NCBI GenBank assembly: GCA_900546665.1 | Contig: URDY01000013.1 | Location: 10,189 to 74,188, forward strand | Direction: 5' to 3' | DNA from: an uncultured Paraprevotella sp. | GTDB lineage: Bacteria; Bacteroidota; Bacteroidia; Bacteroidales; Bacteroidaceae | DNA length: 64,000 nt | Shown: positions 54,779-62,354 of the stretch, one piece after another | Numbering within the stretch: the first letter of the stretch is position 1 | How the letters are laid out: the number at the start of each line of letters is the position of its first letter | Notes under the pieces: model-generated | What the model was told of the DNA's origin: nothing | The model's database searches: none | What the model saw: the letters and a program-made list of their open reading frames with translations, nothing else | Position numbers and translations under genes: made by a program

Positions 54779-55801
54779 ATGATACATTATTTAACCGGTA
54801 ATATTTTCGAATCAGATGCTATGGCATTGGTGAATACGGTCAACCTTATGGGTGTTATGGGTAAGGGTGTGGCTTTGCAGTTCAGGCAGAAATTCCCTGA
54901 TAATTATAAAGTTTACAAGTCAGCATGTAAGGACAGGTCCATTGAAATAGGAAAATTGCTGGTTTGTAAGGAGCAGACTGTTTTTGGAGAAAAATTGATT
55001 GTAAATTTCCCAACCAAGACAGATTGGCGAAAACCTTCAGAATATATATATATAGAAAAAGGATTGGATGATTTGGTTCGTGTAATCTCCAGATACAAGA
55101 TAACGAGTATAGCTATTCCTCCGCTTGGTTCTGGGAATGGAGGGTTATACTGGCCAAAAGTGAAAGAAATTTTAGAAAGGAAATTAACTTCTTTAGATAT
55201 TGATGTTTTTATATATGAGCCAACAGCCCGGATAAAAGAACAAATGAAGGCGGAAAGAGTCAAATTGACAAATGGCCGTGCTCTGTTGTTGTATGTATTG
55301 TTTGATTTGGTCAGACACGGTGAGTTTGTTTCAGAATTTTCCAGTGAAAAAATCTGTTATTTTTTACAGAAATTCGGAGCTAAGGATATTCTCAAACTGA
55401 CTTATGAGCCTAAATATTATGGACCATATTCAGGAAAGGTTCGTTACGTTCTGAATGCTTTGAACGGCAGTTATATTATGGGGTATAGTGATATGGACAG
55501 GAAACCGTTTGAAGCCATATTCTTGGTTCCTGATACTTATCAGGATGTGGAAAAGGTCATATTGGATAATTCTCAGTTGTTGGATATTGCCAATAAGACG
55601 AAATCCTTTTTGGAAGGATTTTATTCTGATTTCGGTCTGGAGTTGCTGTCATCCGTGGATTATTTGTTGTCGGTTTTTGGAAATGAAATGACAAACGAGC
55701 AGATTTATGCTCAAATGGAGAAATGGAGTGATCGTAAGGCCAGATTATTTGCTGACATCAGATATATTGATATAGCCCGTCGGCATATTTTGACACGGTA
55801 A
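54779..55801 (+). CDS. darG: DarG antitoxin (macro domain plus DarT-binding domain)
   Basis: 340 residues from the ATG at 54779, five bases after darT. Residues 1-150 are a macro domain with the ADP-ribose loop motifs NTVNLMGVMGKGVALQFRQ (about 19-37) and AIPPLGSGNGGL (about 111-122), which remove ADP-ribose from DNA. The C-terminal ~180 residues (ALLLYVLFDLVRHGEFVSEF...) match the DarG domain that blocks DarT directly. Intact, although its toxin partner is broken. A+T-rich like darT. Confidence 0.93.
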   Translation: MIHYLTGNIFESDAMALVNTVNLMGVMGKGVALQFRQKFPDNYKVYKSACKDRSIEIGKLLVCKEQTVFGEKLIVNFPTKTDWRKPSEYIYIEKGLDDLVRVISRYKITSIAIPPLGSGNGGLYWPKVKEILERKLTSLDIDVFIYEPTARIKEQMKAERVKLTNGRALLLYVLFDLVRHGEFVSEFSSEKICYFLQKFGAKDILKLTYEPKYYGPYSGKVRYVLNALNGSYIMGYSDMDRKPFEAIFLVPDTYQDVEKVILDNSQLLDIANKTKSFLEGFYSDFGLELLSSVDYLLSVFGNEMTNEQIYAQMEKWSDRKARLFADIRYIDIARRHILTR

Positions 55802-55881
55802 TTGTCCGACTGTTAAAACGGACGGATAGGACTATGGCGGACCGGAAATCCCCGTCTGTAAATTTATGTAGAATCTTTTAA

Positions 55882-56562
55882 ATGCAGAAATTAAAGATTA
55901 TGAAACTGGAATTGCAACAGACTGCAGATGGCAGTCATACCCTTTATGTACCGGAGATGGATGAGCATTACCATTCCGTGAACGGTGCCATACAGGAATC
56001 CACCCATGTCTTTCTTAATGCAGGATTCCGTCAGACCGATGCCGATCCCCTTCATGTGTTGGAGTACGGCTTTGGTACGGGATTGAATGCCTGGCTGACT
56101 CTTCTGGAAACCCTGCGTACCGGACGGAAAGTCGTCTATACCACCATCGAGAAATACCCTTTGTCCGCTGAGATGGCCGGAAGACTCAATTACGGTCGTC
56201 TGCTCGATGAGGACCGGGCCGCACTGTTCGACCGTCTGCACGAAACTCCCTGGGATCGCCCCGTGGAGATCACGGACAGTTTCACGCTATGCAAGCTTCA
56301 GGCCGATTATCGCGACTGTCCGATACCCGATGCCATCGATCTTGTTTATTATGATGCCTTTGCCCCCGACAAACAGCCGGAAGTGTGGAGCCAGACCATA
56401 TTCGACCGTATCAGTAACAGTCTGGTGCCCGGAGGTATCATGGTGACCTATTGTGCCAAAGGTGCAGTCCGCCGGATGTGGAAGTCCGCCGGATTACAGG
56501 TAGAACGCCTTCCGGGTCCTCCGGGGAAGCGGGAAATGCTGAGAGGGATGAAAAAAAGGTGA
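55882..56562 (+). CDS. mnmD: tRNA 5-methylaminomethyl-2-thiouridine methyltransferase (MnmD)
   Basis: 226 residues (a second ATG at 55900 is as likely a start). The SAM motif LEYGFGTGLNAWLTLLE lies at about residues 54-70, YYDAFAPDKQPEVW at about 160-173, and YCAKGAVRRMW at about 194-204; together they identify the MnmC methyltransferase half as a free protein (MnmD). It completes the wobble uridine modification mnm5s2U. The GC content returns to chromosomal level here. Confidence 0.92.
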   Translation: MQKLKIMKLELQQTADGSHTLYVPEMDEHYHSVNGAIQESTHVFLNAGFRQTDADPLHVLEYGFGTGLNAWLTLLETLRTGRKVVYTTIEKYPLSAEMAGRLNYGRLLDEDRAALFDRLHETPWDRPVEITDSFTLCKLQADYRDCPIPDAIDLVYYDAFAPDKQPEVWSQTIFDRISNSLVPGGIMVTYCAKGAVRRMWKSAGLQVERLPGPPGKREMLRGMKKR

Positions 56563-56571
56563 GACCTTTTT

Positions 56572-56840
56572 TTAGGTAAAAGGTAAAGGCTTAGCCTGGT
56601 TGGCTAAGCAGGTAAGCCAATCAGCTTTCGCTGATTTAGGTAAGAGGATTTTTTTAGGTAAAAGGTAAGAGGTAAAGGGTGAGAGGTTTTTCAGGTGTGA
56701 GCTATGGGGTAAAGGCTTAGCTTGGTCAGCTAAGCAGGTAAGCCAATCAGCTTTCGCTGATTTTAGGTAAGAAACCTTGTTATTAGGTAAGAGGTAAAAG
56801 GTAAAGGGTAAGAAGTTTTTTAGGTATGAGTTATGAGGTA
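56572..56840. repeat. Left block of AGGTAA hairpin repeats (units A1 and A2)
   Basis: Two copies of a unit of about 75 bases. Each has GCTTAGCC-TGGTT-GGCTAAGC (A1: 56589-56609; A2: 56715-56735) followed by AATCAGC-TTTC-GCTGATT, with AGGTAA words around. In A2 the first stem reads GCTTAGCT/AGCTAAGC: both strands changed, so pairing is kept. The stretch 56706-56840 recurs almost unchanged at 58085-58218. Confidence 0.9.
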
Positions 56841-56890
56841 AAGAGTAAGGGTTGGGTGAGGTGATTCATTCAGATCATCAGATTTGCGGA

Positions 56891-57109
56891 TTATTTGGAT
56901 TCCTGGTATTCATTCCATATTTCTTCAGCCAAATATTTGTCGCTACGACAATGTAAATCGGCGACACCCTCCTCAATCATATTGGCTGTTTCTGAATTAT
57001 AGTAAATATCAGTTGCTTCATTGAGCGAAACACCAAACATTTCACTGATGCATGTGATAATCCTGGCACATTGTGCACTTCTCATTATTTGTTTACTATC
57101 TTCATTCAT
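56891..57109 (-). CDS. DUF3791 protein (downstream copy)
   Basis: 72 residues, acidic and helical (MNEDSKQIMRSAQCARIITC, then FGVSLNEATDIYYNSETANM). The pattern is that of DUF3791. Its start overlaps the end of the DUF3990 gene by four bases (ATGA), so the two are coupled. A second DUF3791 gene lies upstream in the same unit. The position and small size suit an antitoxin or chaperone for the ART-like protein; that is inference. Confidence 0.75.
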   Translation of the reverse strand: MNEDSKQIMRSAQCARIITCISEMFGVSLNEATDIYYNSETANMIEEGVADLHCRSDKYLAEEIWNEYQESK

Positions 57110-57579
57110 ATCTGTTTGCTTTCAATATAGGTAAGACATTCCTGTAGCATTCGTTCTGAACGTATACAGTATTGTATGTTGGGCTTTTCAAACCTCAGAA
57201 TGCCAAGAGCTTCTTCTTGTGAAATTTCATTGGAAAAATATCTGTCAAGAGTCATAATGACTCTGTCGTTGGCAATTCCTCCGATAATCATATCATAATC
57301 ACCTACATCATTTCCGTTTCTACATTGTGCAACGAAATCGAGCCAATCTTTATCATAAGTCTCAAATCGCTTTATTTTCCATAATTTTTTTTCGCTTAAA
57401 GAAATCTTATATGTATTAAGCCATGCAGTCTGTCCTCTTCTTTTAAAACGCTGTGCATACCTTATTGCTTGATCATATAGTGACGTAAGATAAAATCCAC
57501 GACCAAAATCAAGATAGTTGCGAGAGTGCATCGTGTCTGGAAACTCAACAATAATATTGGATGAATGGTATAGTTTCAT
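57106..57579 (-). CDS. DUF3990 protein, ADP-ribosyltransferase-like
   Basis: 157 residues. LYHSSNIIVEFPDTMHSR at residues 3-20 and LDFGRGFYLTSLYDQAIRYA at residues 23-42 match DUF3990, which is placed in the ADP-ribosyltransferase-fold superfamily: the first histidine and the GFYLT segment correspond to the NAD-binding core. A later acidic position (SNEISQEEALG near 131-141) could supply the catalytic glutamate. It is flanked by two DUF3791 genes with 4-base overlaps on both sides. Probable toxin of a toxin-antitoxin unit; enzymatic activity is not shown by sequence alone. Confidence 0.75.
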   Translation of the reverse strand: MKLYHSSNIIVEFPDTMHSRNYLDFGRGFYLTSLYDQAIRYAQRFKRRGQTAWLNTYKISLSEKKLWKIKRFETYDKDWLDFVAQCRNGNDVGDYDMIIGGIANDRVIMTLDRYFSNEISQEEALGILRFEKPNIQYCIRSERMLQECLTYIESKQI

Positions 57580-57794
57580 GTATCCAGAACTCCCTTCTCC
57601 TTCATATATTCTGTAAGATCTTCCATTAAATAACGGGAACTGAATGTATGAAGTACATCGTATGAAGGTATGATGTATTCATCTAAAATCCCTGATTTTT
57701 TTAGGCGATTGTATATTTCCTTTTGTGGCAGTTTCAATTGCATGGAAAGTTTTCCTATGCAAAATGTCAAAAATTCAAGTGTCTTTTTATCCAT
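57576..57794 (-). CDS. DUF3791 protein (upstream copy)
   Basis: 72 residues from the ATG at 57794, preceded by GGAG; a TTG nine bases earlier is less likely. MDKKTLEFLTFCIGKLSMQL and LPQKEIYNRLKKSGILDEYI are DUF3791 features. Overlaps the DUF3990 start by four bases. First gene of the three-gene cassette; TATTTTTG on the minus strand at 57862-57855 may be its -7 element. Confidence 0.75.
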   Translation of the reverse strand: MDKKTLEFLTFCIGKLSMQLKLPQKEIYNRLKKSGILDEYIIPSYDVLHTFSSRYLMEDLTEYMKEKGVLDT

Positions 57795-57905
57795 AAGCTC
57801 CAACTTGATAGATTAATCAACAATCATTATACCTGCTTAACTTACAACTCAAAGCAAAAATAATAAGAATTTATGAGATTCTTTACTTGGCCCCCCCCTT
57901 TTTTA

Positions 57906-58218
57906 TTAGGTAAAAGGTAAAGGCTTAGCCTGGTTGGCTAAGCAGGTAAGCCAATCAGCTTTCGCTGATTTTAGGTAAGAGGTCTTTTTTAGGTAAGAGG
58001 TAAAGGCTTAGCCTGGTTGGCTAGGCAGGTAAGCAAACCAGCTTTCGCTGATTTTAGGTAAGAGGCCTTTTTTAGGTAAAAGGTAAAGGCTTAGCCTGGT
58101 TGGCTAAGCAGGTAAGCCAATCAGCTTTCGCTGATTTTAGGTAAGAAGCCTTGTTATTAGGTAAGAGGTAAAAGGTAAAGGGTAAGAGGTTTTTAGGTAT
58201 GAGCTATGAGGTAAGAGG
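57906..58218. repeat. Right block of AGGTAA hairpin repeats (units A3-A5)
   Basis: Three tandem units of the same type and orientation as the left block; first stems at 57923-57943, 58006-58026 and 58089-58109. A3 and A5 are nearly identical to A1. A4 has changes in both stems (GGCTAGGC, AACCAGC). The end (58085-58218) repeats 56706-56840, so the DUF3990 cassette lies between direct repeats of about 135 bases. Confidence 0.9.
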
Positions 58219-58279
58219 CTTTTGATAAGGTCATAAGGAATGAACTCTTAAAATAAAATAAGAGGTAAAAGCATTTTGC

Positions 58280-58497
58280 CCTTACCTCTTACCTTAAATC
58301 AGCCCCCGCTGATTTTCTTACCTAACTTAGCCCAAGCTAAGTTCTTACCTTAAATCAGCCCTGCTGATTTTCTTTACCTAACTTAGCTTTATGCTAAGTT
58401 CTTACCTTAAATCAGCTCCTGCTGATTTTCTTTACCTAACTTAGCTTTATGCTAAGTTCTTACCTTAAATCAGCCCTGCTGATTTTCTTACCTAATA
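58280..58497. repeat. Inverted hairpin array (block B)
   Basis: Alternating hairpins AATCAGC-n-GCTGATT (four) and AACTTAGC-n-GCTAAGTT (three), joined by CTTACCTT words. It is the same vocabulary as blocks A in reverse orientation (TTACCT instead of AGGTAA), with shorter spacing and variable 3-6 base loops. Confidence 0.9.
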
Positions 58498-58520
58498 GCA
58501 AACTGCCCAGCAGTTTGCTA
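58496..58520 (-). terminator. Hairpin at the smalltalk stop codon
   Basis: TAGCAAACTG / CAGTTTGCTA, perfect 10-bp stem with a 5-base loop; the stop codon of the small gene lies within it. No T run follows, so termination is uncertain. Confidence 0.5.
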
Positions 58521-58610
58521 TTCCATCATACTTCCCCCCAAAGCCCCCACGATAGCGCTGGCCACGGCGATGACGATGTTGAGAATGGTTTGCCATAAAG
58601 TTCTGTTCAT
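58518..58610 (-). CDS. Smalltalk protein (30-residue hydrophobic peptide)
   Basis: MNRTLWQTILNIVIAVASAI begins the peptide, which ends GALGGSMME. It is one membrane helix after a short polar start, matching the smalltalk peptides found beside HU-like and amidase/P5-like genes in Bacteroides. Preceded by the leader motif at 58638-58623. Function unknown. Confidence 0.85.
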   Translation of the reverse strand: MNRTLWQTILNIVIAVASAIVGALGGSMME

Positions 58611-58655
58611 TTCAGCATTACGATTTTAAAGGTTAAACAATCATTTCTCAGGCTT

Positions 58656-59075
58656 TTAACCCATATACAGTCTCCAGCCCTCTTTCACTTCGGCCATGAC
58701 GGCAGGCAGACCGTTTTCCACGCGACTCATGGCTGCCACCAGCGGTATCATGACCTTGCCGTCATACGGGTTGAGAACCTGGTCAGCTTCCAGTCCGCTC
58801 AGGCAGCACACCATACGGATATAGATGCCTGTGTCGTTATGGTCTTCTGGAGGAGCCCATCTGCCTATGATTTCCCTTATGGTCTTGATACCATATTTAT
58901 GGGCATAAGTCCTCAGAATGACGAAAGCCGCCCGGTAACCCCATCCCATGGTCCTGAACCGGAAAAAGTCCGGATCATCCTGCTCGTCGGCCAGGCCCTG
59001 AAAAAGCTGGTTGGTCTTTCTGATGTTGAGAGGGTTGCAGTTGCGCAACCCCCTCGGTTTCCTGTTCTTCTCCAT
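58656..59075 (-). CDS. Structural protein P5-like / phage-type peptidoglycan-associated protein
   Basis: 139 residues. RGLRNCNPLNIRKTNQLFQG (residues 8-27), DPDFFRFRTMGWGYRAAF and IREIIGRWAPPEDHNDTGIY are the conserved features of the group annotated as structural protein P5 in Bacteroides; similar sequences occur in phage muralytic proteins. No signal peptide. It lies between the HU-like gene and the smalltalk gene in a recurring accessory module. Confidence 0.8.
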   Translation of the reverse strand: MEKNRKPRGLRNCNPLNIRKTNQLFQGLADEQDDPDFFRFRTMGWGYRAAFVILRTYAHKYGIKTIREIIGRWAPPEDHNDTGIYIRMVCCLSGLEADQVLNPYDGKVMIPLVAAMSRVENGLPAVMAEVKEGWRLYMG

Positions 59076-59117
59076 TTGCTTCTTGTGTCAGGAAAGATTC
59101 ACATACCGGTTCTGCTG

Positions 59118-59555
59118 TTAAGGCTGACCGCTTTCAGTACCGTCCGTCTTGTTGTTCAGATAAGAGTCCAGAGAGATAAAGCGCACGGCCTTGTTGCTCA
59201 CTTTCAGCGCCTCCTTCAGAACCGTGTTCGCCGTGAAGCAGACATTGACCGTTTCGATGAGGCTGGTCTTGTAATCCTCGGTCGTGTCGGAACCCTTACC
59301 CCTCAATGTGAGGCGGAAAGAGCCCAGGTCACCCAGGTGCACCTTGTTACCCTCCTGCAAGGCCAGGATAATCTGTTCCTGAAGCGAGGCCAGTACGGCC
59401 AGACAGTCGGCGCGGGTTACCGTACAGCTGGCACTGATCCGTTCGGCCAGATTGTCGATGTTCAGCTGGTTAAAACATACCGGTGTAGCATAGAATTTAC
59501 CGGGAGATTCAAAATCACTAGGGTCTTTGCGTTCGATCACTTTGTAGATAATCAT
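59118..59555 (-). CDS. HU-like DNA-binding protein (accessory-module type)
   Basis: 145 residues: an HU-like domain with the GNKVHLGDLGSFRLTLRGKG core, longer than standard HU by N- and C-terminal extensions (the tail has KTDGTESGQP). This is the diverged HU type that travels with smalltalk, P5-like and DUF4248 genes. A -7 element TAACTTTG lies on the minus strand at 59612-59605. Confidence 0.85.
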   Translation of the reverse strand: MIIYKVIERKDPSDFESPGKFYATPVCFNQLNIDNLAERISASCTVTRADCLAVLASLQEQIILALQEGNKVHLGDLGSFRLTLRGKGSDTTEDYKTSLIETVNVCFTANTVLKEALKVSNKAVRFISLDSYLNNKTDGTESGQP

Positions 59556-60094
59556 TGTCTTGAAATTTTAAGGGTTAAACATTCATGTCCTCCGGAAGAC
59601 GATACAAAGTTACGACACGGCCAAAACCGCTTGGATACTAATGGTCACTGATGTCCACTTTATGGTACAAAAAGGTTCTTTTGGTCAAATTCAGCCTCGA
59701 AAACCGTCAGAAAATACGCTTCTTTCCGGATCCCTGTACCGTGTTTTCATCATGGCAGTCCGTCGGTCGGCAGGTTCCGGCTCGTCCGCATGCGGATACA
59801 AGGGGATGACCGTATCGGAACGGCCGGCCATTGGTATCCGTATGCCCGAATTTATGTCCGGAAGAAAAAGAAAGGCAGATGACGGCAGAAAACATGTCAG
59901 GCTTCAGACGCCGGAAACGTCTGAAGCCTGGAACGGAAGGGGACAGCTATGAAACGGAACATGCAAACGGATTTTTGATGTTTGCAGAAAAGCGGTCAGG
60001 CTTTCGCAACCATGCGGCTGATCCGTAACCGGTACGCGGTAGGGAGCGCCTCCCCGTGCCTTGTCGGTCAAGGCCGCAGCCGGGAAGGCGCTTC
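59556..60094. other. Gap between HU-like and DUF4248 genes
   Basis: About 540 bases with no convincing gene on either strand. A perfect 13-bp hairpin (CAGGCTTCAGACG / CGTCTGAAGCCTG, loop of seven) is at 59898-59930. In related modules a VirE/DUF3987-type primase-helicase gene accompanies this set; none is seen here. Confidence 0.65.
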
Positions 60095-60328
60095 TCAGAG
60101 CATGTCGGGCACATCATCCGGCTCGCCCAACACGTTGATGATGGCTTCATACTGTTTCGGGGTCAGCGTACGCTGGTAGGCATGGAAATGCAACTGTTTC
60201 AGCTGCTGCCAGAGATCCTTTTCGCTTTTCAGCAGTCTCATGAAGCATCTTTGCGCATTACGCGGGGTTGAACACAAGGGGTAATAGGCCATGGCCAGAT
60301 CAGAGATGACATAATGACTTCTCATCAT
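60095..60328 (-). CDS. DUF4248 protein
   Basis: 77 residues. MRSHYVISDLAMAYYPLCST and the end TLTPKQYEAIINVLGEPDD are characteristic of DUF4248, a small helical family that accompanies HU-like and VirE/DUF3987 genes in Bacteroidales. Function unknown; a regulatory or DNA-binding role is possible. It has the shared leader motif (60350-60335). Confidence 0.85.
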   Translation of the reverse strand: MMRSHYVISDLAMAYYPLCSTPRNAQRCFMRLLKSEKDLWQQLKQLHFHAYQRTLTPKQYEAIINVLGEPDDVPDML

Positions 60329-60465
60329 AATACTAAATTTAAAGGTTAAAAAAAATATATGGAACTCACTGCTCCCTTTCGGGAGTTTGTATGCTGGTCG
60401 TAAGGCTGTTTTTTCTTTGTTATTCTGTTAACACGTCAAGAAACCAGCCTTTTTGGGCTCAATCT

Positions 60466-60496
60466 TTTGCTTTTATTGTAAAATATAGTATCTTTG
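60466..60496 (+). promoter_or_regulatory. Promoter of manA
   Basis: TTTG at 60466-60469, a 19-base spacer, and TATCTTTG at 60489-60496, 22 bases before the start codon. Confidence 0.8.
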
Positions 60497-60517
60497 CCCG
60501 TCAAAATATTATAAACG

Positions 60518-61483
60518 ATGCAGAAAATATACCGATTTGTTCCTCTTTTCAAAGAGACCATCTGGGGTGGAAACCGCATCCTACCCTTTAAGGGACTTCC
60601 TTCTGACAGCCGTCAGATAGGGGAGAGCTGGGAGGTTTCCGGTGTACAGGGACAGGAGTCCGTGGTAGCCGACGGTCCGGATGCAGGCAAGACGTTGGGC
60701 GAGTTGTGTGCCGCCTACGGTGCTGCTCTGATGGGAACAGCCAATGCCGGTCGGTATGGTACTTCCTTTCCTCTGCTGATCAAGTTTATCGATGCGGCCA
60801 GTCCCTTGTCCGTGCAGGTTCACCCCAATGACAAGGTAGCCCGCCGGCGCCATGACAGTCCCGGCAAGACCGAGATGTGGTATGTCATGAAAGCTGCTCC
60901 CGGTGCCTATCTTCTGGACGGTTTCAGCCGGGTGGTCACTCCCGACGAATATGAGGCCCGTGTGGCCGACCATACTTTGCCCGACGTACTCCGCCGATGC
61001 GATGTGCGTGAAGGTGACGTGTACTTCTTGCCGGCCGGCCGTGTTCACAGTATCGGTCCGGGCTGCTTTATCTGCGAGATCCAGCAGGCCAGCGACATCA
61101 CTTACCGGATTTATGATTTCGGTCGTACCGACAGTCAGGGCCGTCCGCGCCAGCTGCATGTCGAAGAAGCCCGTGATGTCATCGACTATACCGTTCCCGA
61201 ACCTGAGCCTCGTCCCGACGAGACGGCCGACACCCGTTGTCCGGTGGTGTCCTGTCCTTATTTCACCACGGCCGCCTATCATCTGACGGCACCATTGACC
61301 TGCGACTATACCGCAGTCGACAGCTTTGTCGTCCTGATTGGTCTGGAAGGCCGTTGCAAGGTCACCTGCGGTGAGGAGACCGTGACACTGGAAGCCGGTC
61401 ATACGCTGCTTTTGCCTGCGGAGGCAGAAGGCGTGACGCTTGACCCTTCCGGCAAGGCGACAATACTCGAATGTTATGTTTAA
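60518..61483 (+). CDS. manA: Mannose-6-phosphate isomerase, class I
   Basis: 321 residues. Interconverts mannose-6-phosphate and fructose-6-phosphate, feeding GDP-sugar synthesis. RFVPLFKETIWGGNRILP at the start, the zinc motif QVHPND (about 96-101), GKTEMWYV (about 113-120) and the LPAGRVHSIGPGCFICEIQQ region (about 171-190) are all in place. More GC-rich than its left neighbours. It stands just before the polysaccharide export gene, in keeping with a capsule role. Confidence 0.93.
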   Translation: MQKIYRFVPLFKETIWGGNRILPFKGLPSDSRQIGESWEVSGVQGQESVVADGPDAGKTLGELCAAYGAALMGTANAGRYGTSFPLLIKFIDAASPLSVQVHPNDKVARRRHDSPGKTEMWYVMKAAPGAYLLDGFSRVVTPDEYEARVADHTLPDVLRRCDVREGDVYFLPAGRVHSIGPGCFICEIQQASDITYRIYDFGRTDSQGRPRQLHVEEARDVIDYTVPEPEPRPDETADTRCPVVSCPYFTTAAYHLTAPLTCDYTAVDSFVVLIGLEGRCKVTCGEETVTLEAGHTLLLPAEAEGVTLDPSGKATILECYV

Positions 61484-61504
61484 TGTGTTTTTCATATTTG
61501 ATTT

Positions 61505-62305
61505 ATGGTCTTTAAAAAACTCTATTTTACTCTTATGTTAGGCCTGCTTCTGGCCGTAACCTCCTGTACGTCCTATAAGACCGTACCTTATTTGCAGAAC
61601 AGCTCCAATGTCAATTACGATCCCAGCCAGGTACTCTATGATGCCCGCATCATGCCCAAGGATGAACTGACCATCACTGTCAGCTGTCCGGAAGATCCGG
61701 ATGCCGCTCAGCCTTTCAATCTGGTTGTAGCCCGCAGCATGGCAGAATACAACAATTATCTGACTTCCCAGCCTACCTTGCAGACTTATCTGGTCAACAA
61801 TGAAGGCACCATCAATTACCCCGTGCTCGGCAAGTTGAAGGTACAGGGAATGACCGTCAATGAACTGGAAAACCTGATCGCTTCCAAGATAGAAGGTACT
61901 TACCTGAAAACCCGTCCGGTGGTGACCGTCCGTCTGAGCAACTACAAGATTTCCGTACTCGGTGAAGTGACCAGTCCCGGAACCTATACCGTACCATCCG
62001 AGAAGATCAGTGTCTATGGCGCGCTGGCCATGGCCAAGGACCTTACCATCTGGGGACGTCGTGACAATGTCAAGCTGATCCGTGAGGATGCCAACGGCAA
62101 GAAGTCCGTTCACGAGCTCGATCTCAACGATGCCAACCTTATCAATTCCCCTTATTACTATCTTCAGCAGAATGACGTGTTGTATGTCACTCCCAACAAG
62201 ACCAAGTCAAAGAACTCTGATATCGGTTCAAGTACCAGCTATTGGGTCAGCTCCATCAGTATCCTGGTGTCTATCGCTTCTTTGGTGACCAACATTCTGC
62301 GTTGA
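61505..62305 (+). CDS. Wza-type polysaccharide export lipoprotein
   Basis: 266 residues. Lipobox LAVTSC ends at Cys21. The Poly_export domain (RIMPKDELTITVSCP start, about 49-63; TYLVNNEGTINYPVLG about 98-113) is followed by an SLBB domain (YKISVLGEVTSPGTYTVPSE) and a C-terminal membrane helix near 243-262. Forms the outer-membrane export channel for capsule or exopolysaccharide. 21 bases after manA, likely co-transcribed. Confidence 0.92.
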   Translation: MVFKKLYFTLMLGLLLAVTSCTSYKTVPYLQNSSNVNYDPSQVLYDARIMPKDELTITVSCPEDPDAAQPFNLVVARSMAEYNNYLTSQPTLQTYLVNNEGTINYPVLGKLKVQGMTVNELENLIASKIEGTYLKTRPVVTVRLSNYKISVLGEVTSPGTYTVPSEKISVYGALAMAKDLTIWGRRDNVKLIREDANGKKSVHELDLNDANLINSPYYYLQQNDVLYVTPNKTKSKNSDIGSSTSYWVSSISILVSIASLVTNILR

Positions 62306-62354
62306 TATAAGTAAGAATTGGAGATCACAAATATATATACAAAAACAGAAAGTT

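Larger units (their letters stand above)
58623..60350 (-). promoter_or_regulatory. Shared leader motif before three module genes
   Basis: TTTAACC(T/C)TTAAA(A/T)T precedes smalltalk (58638-58623), the HU-like gene (59580-59564) and DUF4248 (60350-60335), 7 to 13 bases before each ATG. The coordinates span all three copies. Confidence 0.7.

Noticed and set aside
57906-58497. CRISPR array
   Set aside because: Repeats are themselves hairpin pairs separated by related, not unique, sequence, with variable unit length and no cas genes nearby.
59641-59952. Plus-strand open frame in the HU-DUF4248 gap
   Set aside because: No conserved motif, spans a perfect hairpin, and has no promoter of the expected type.
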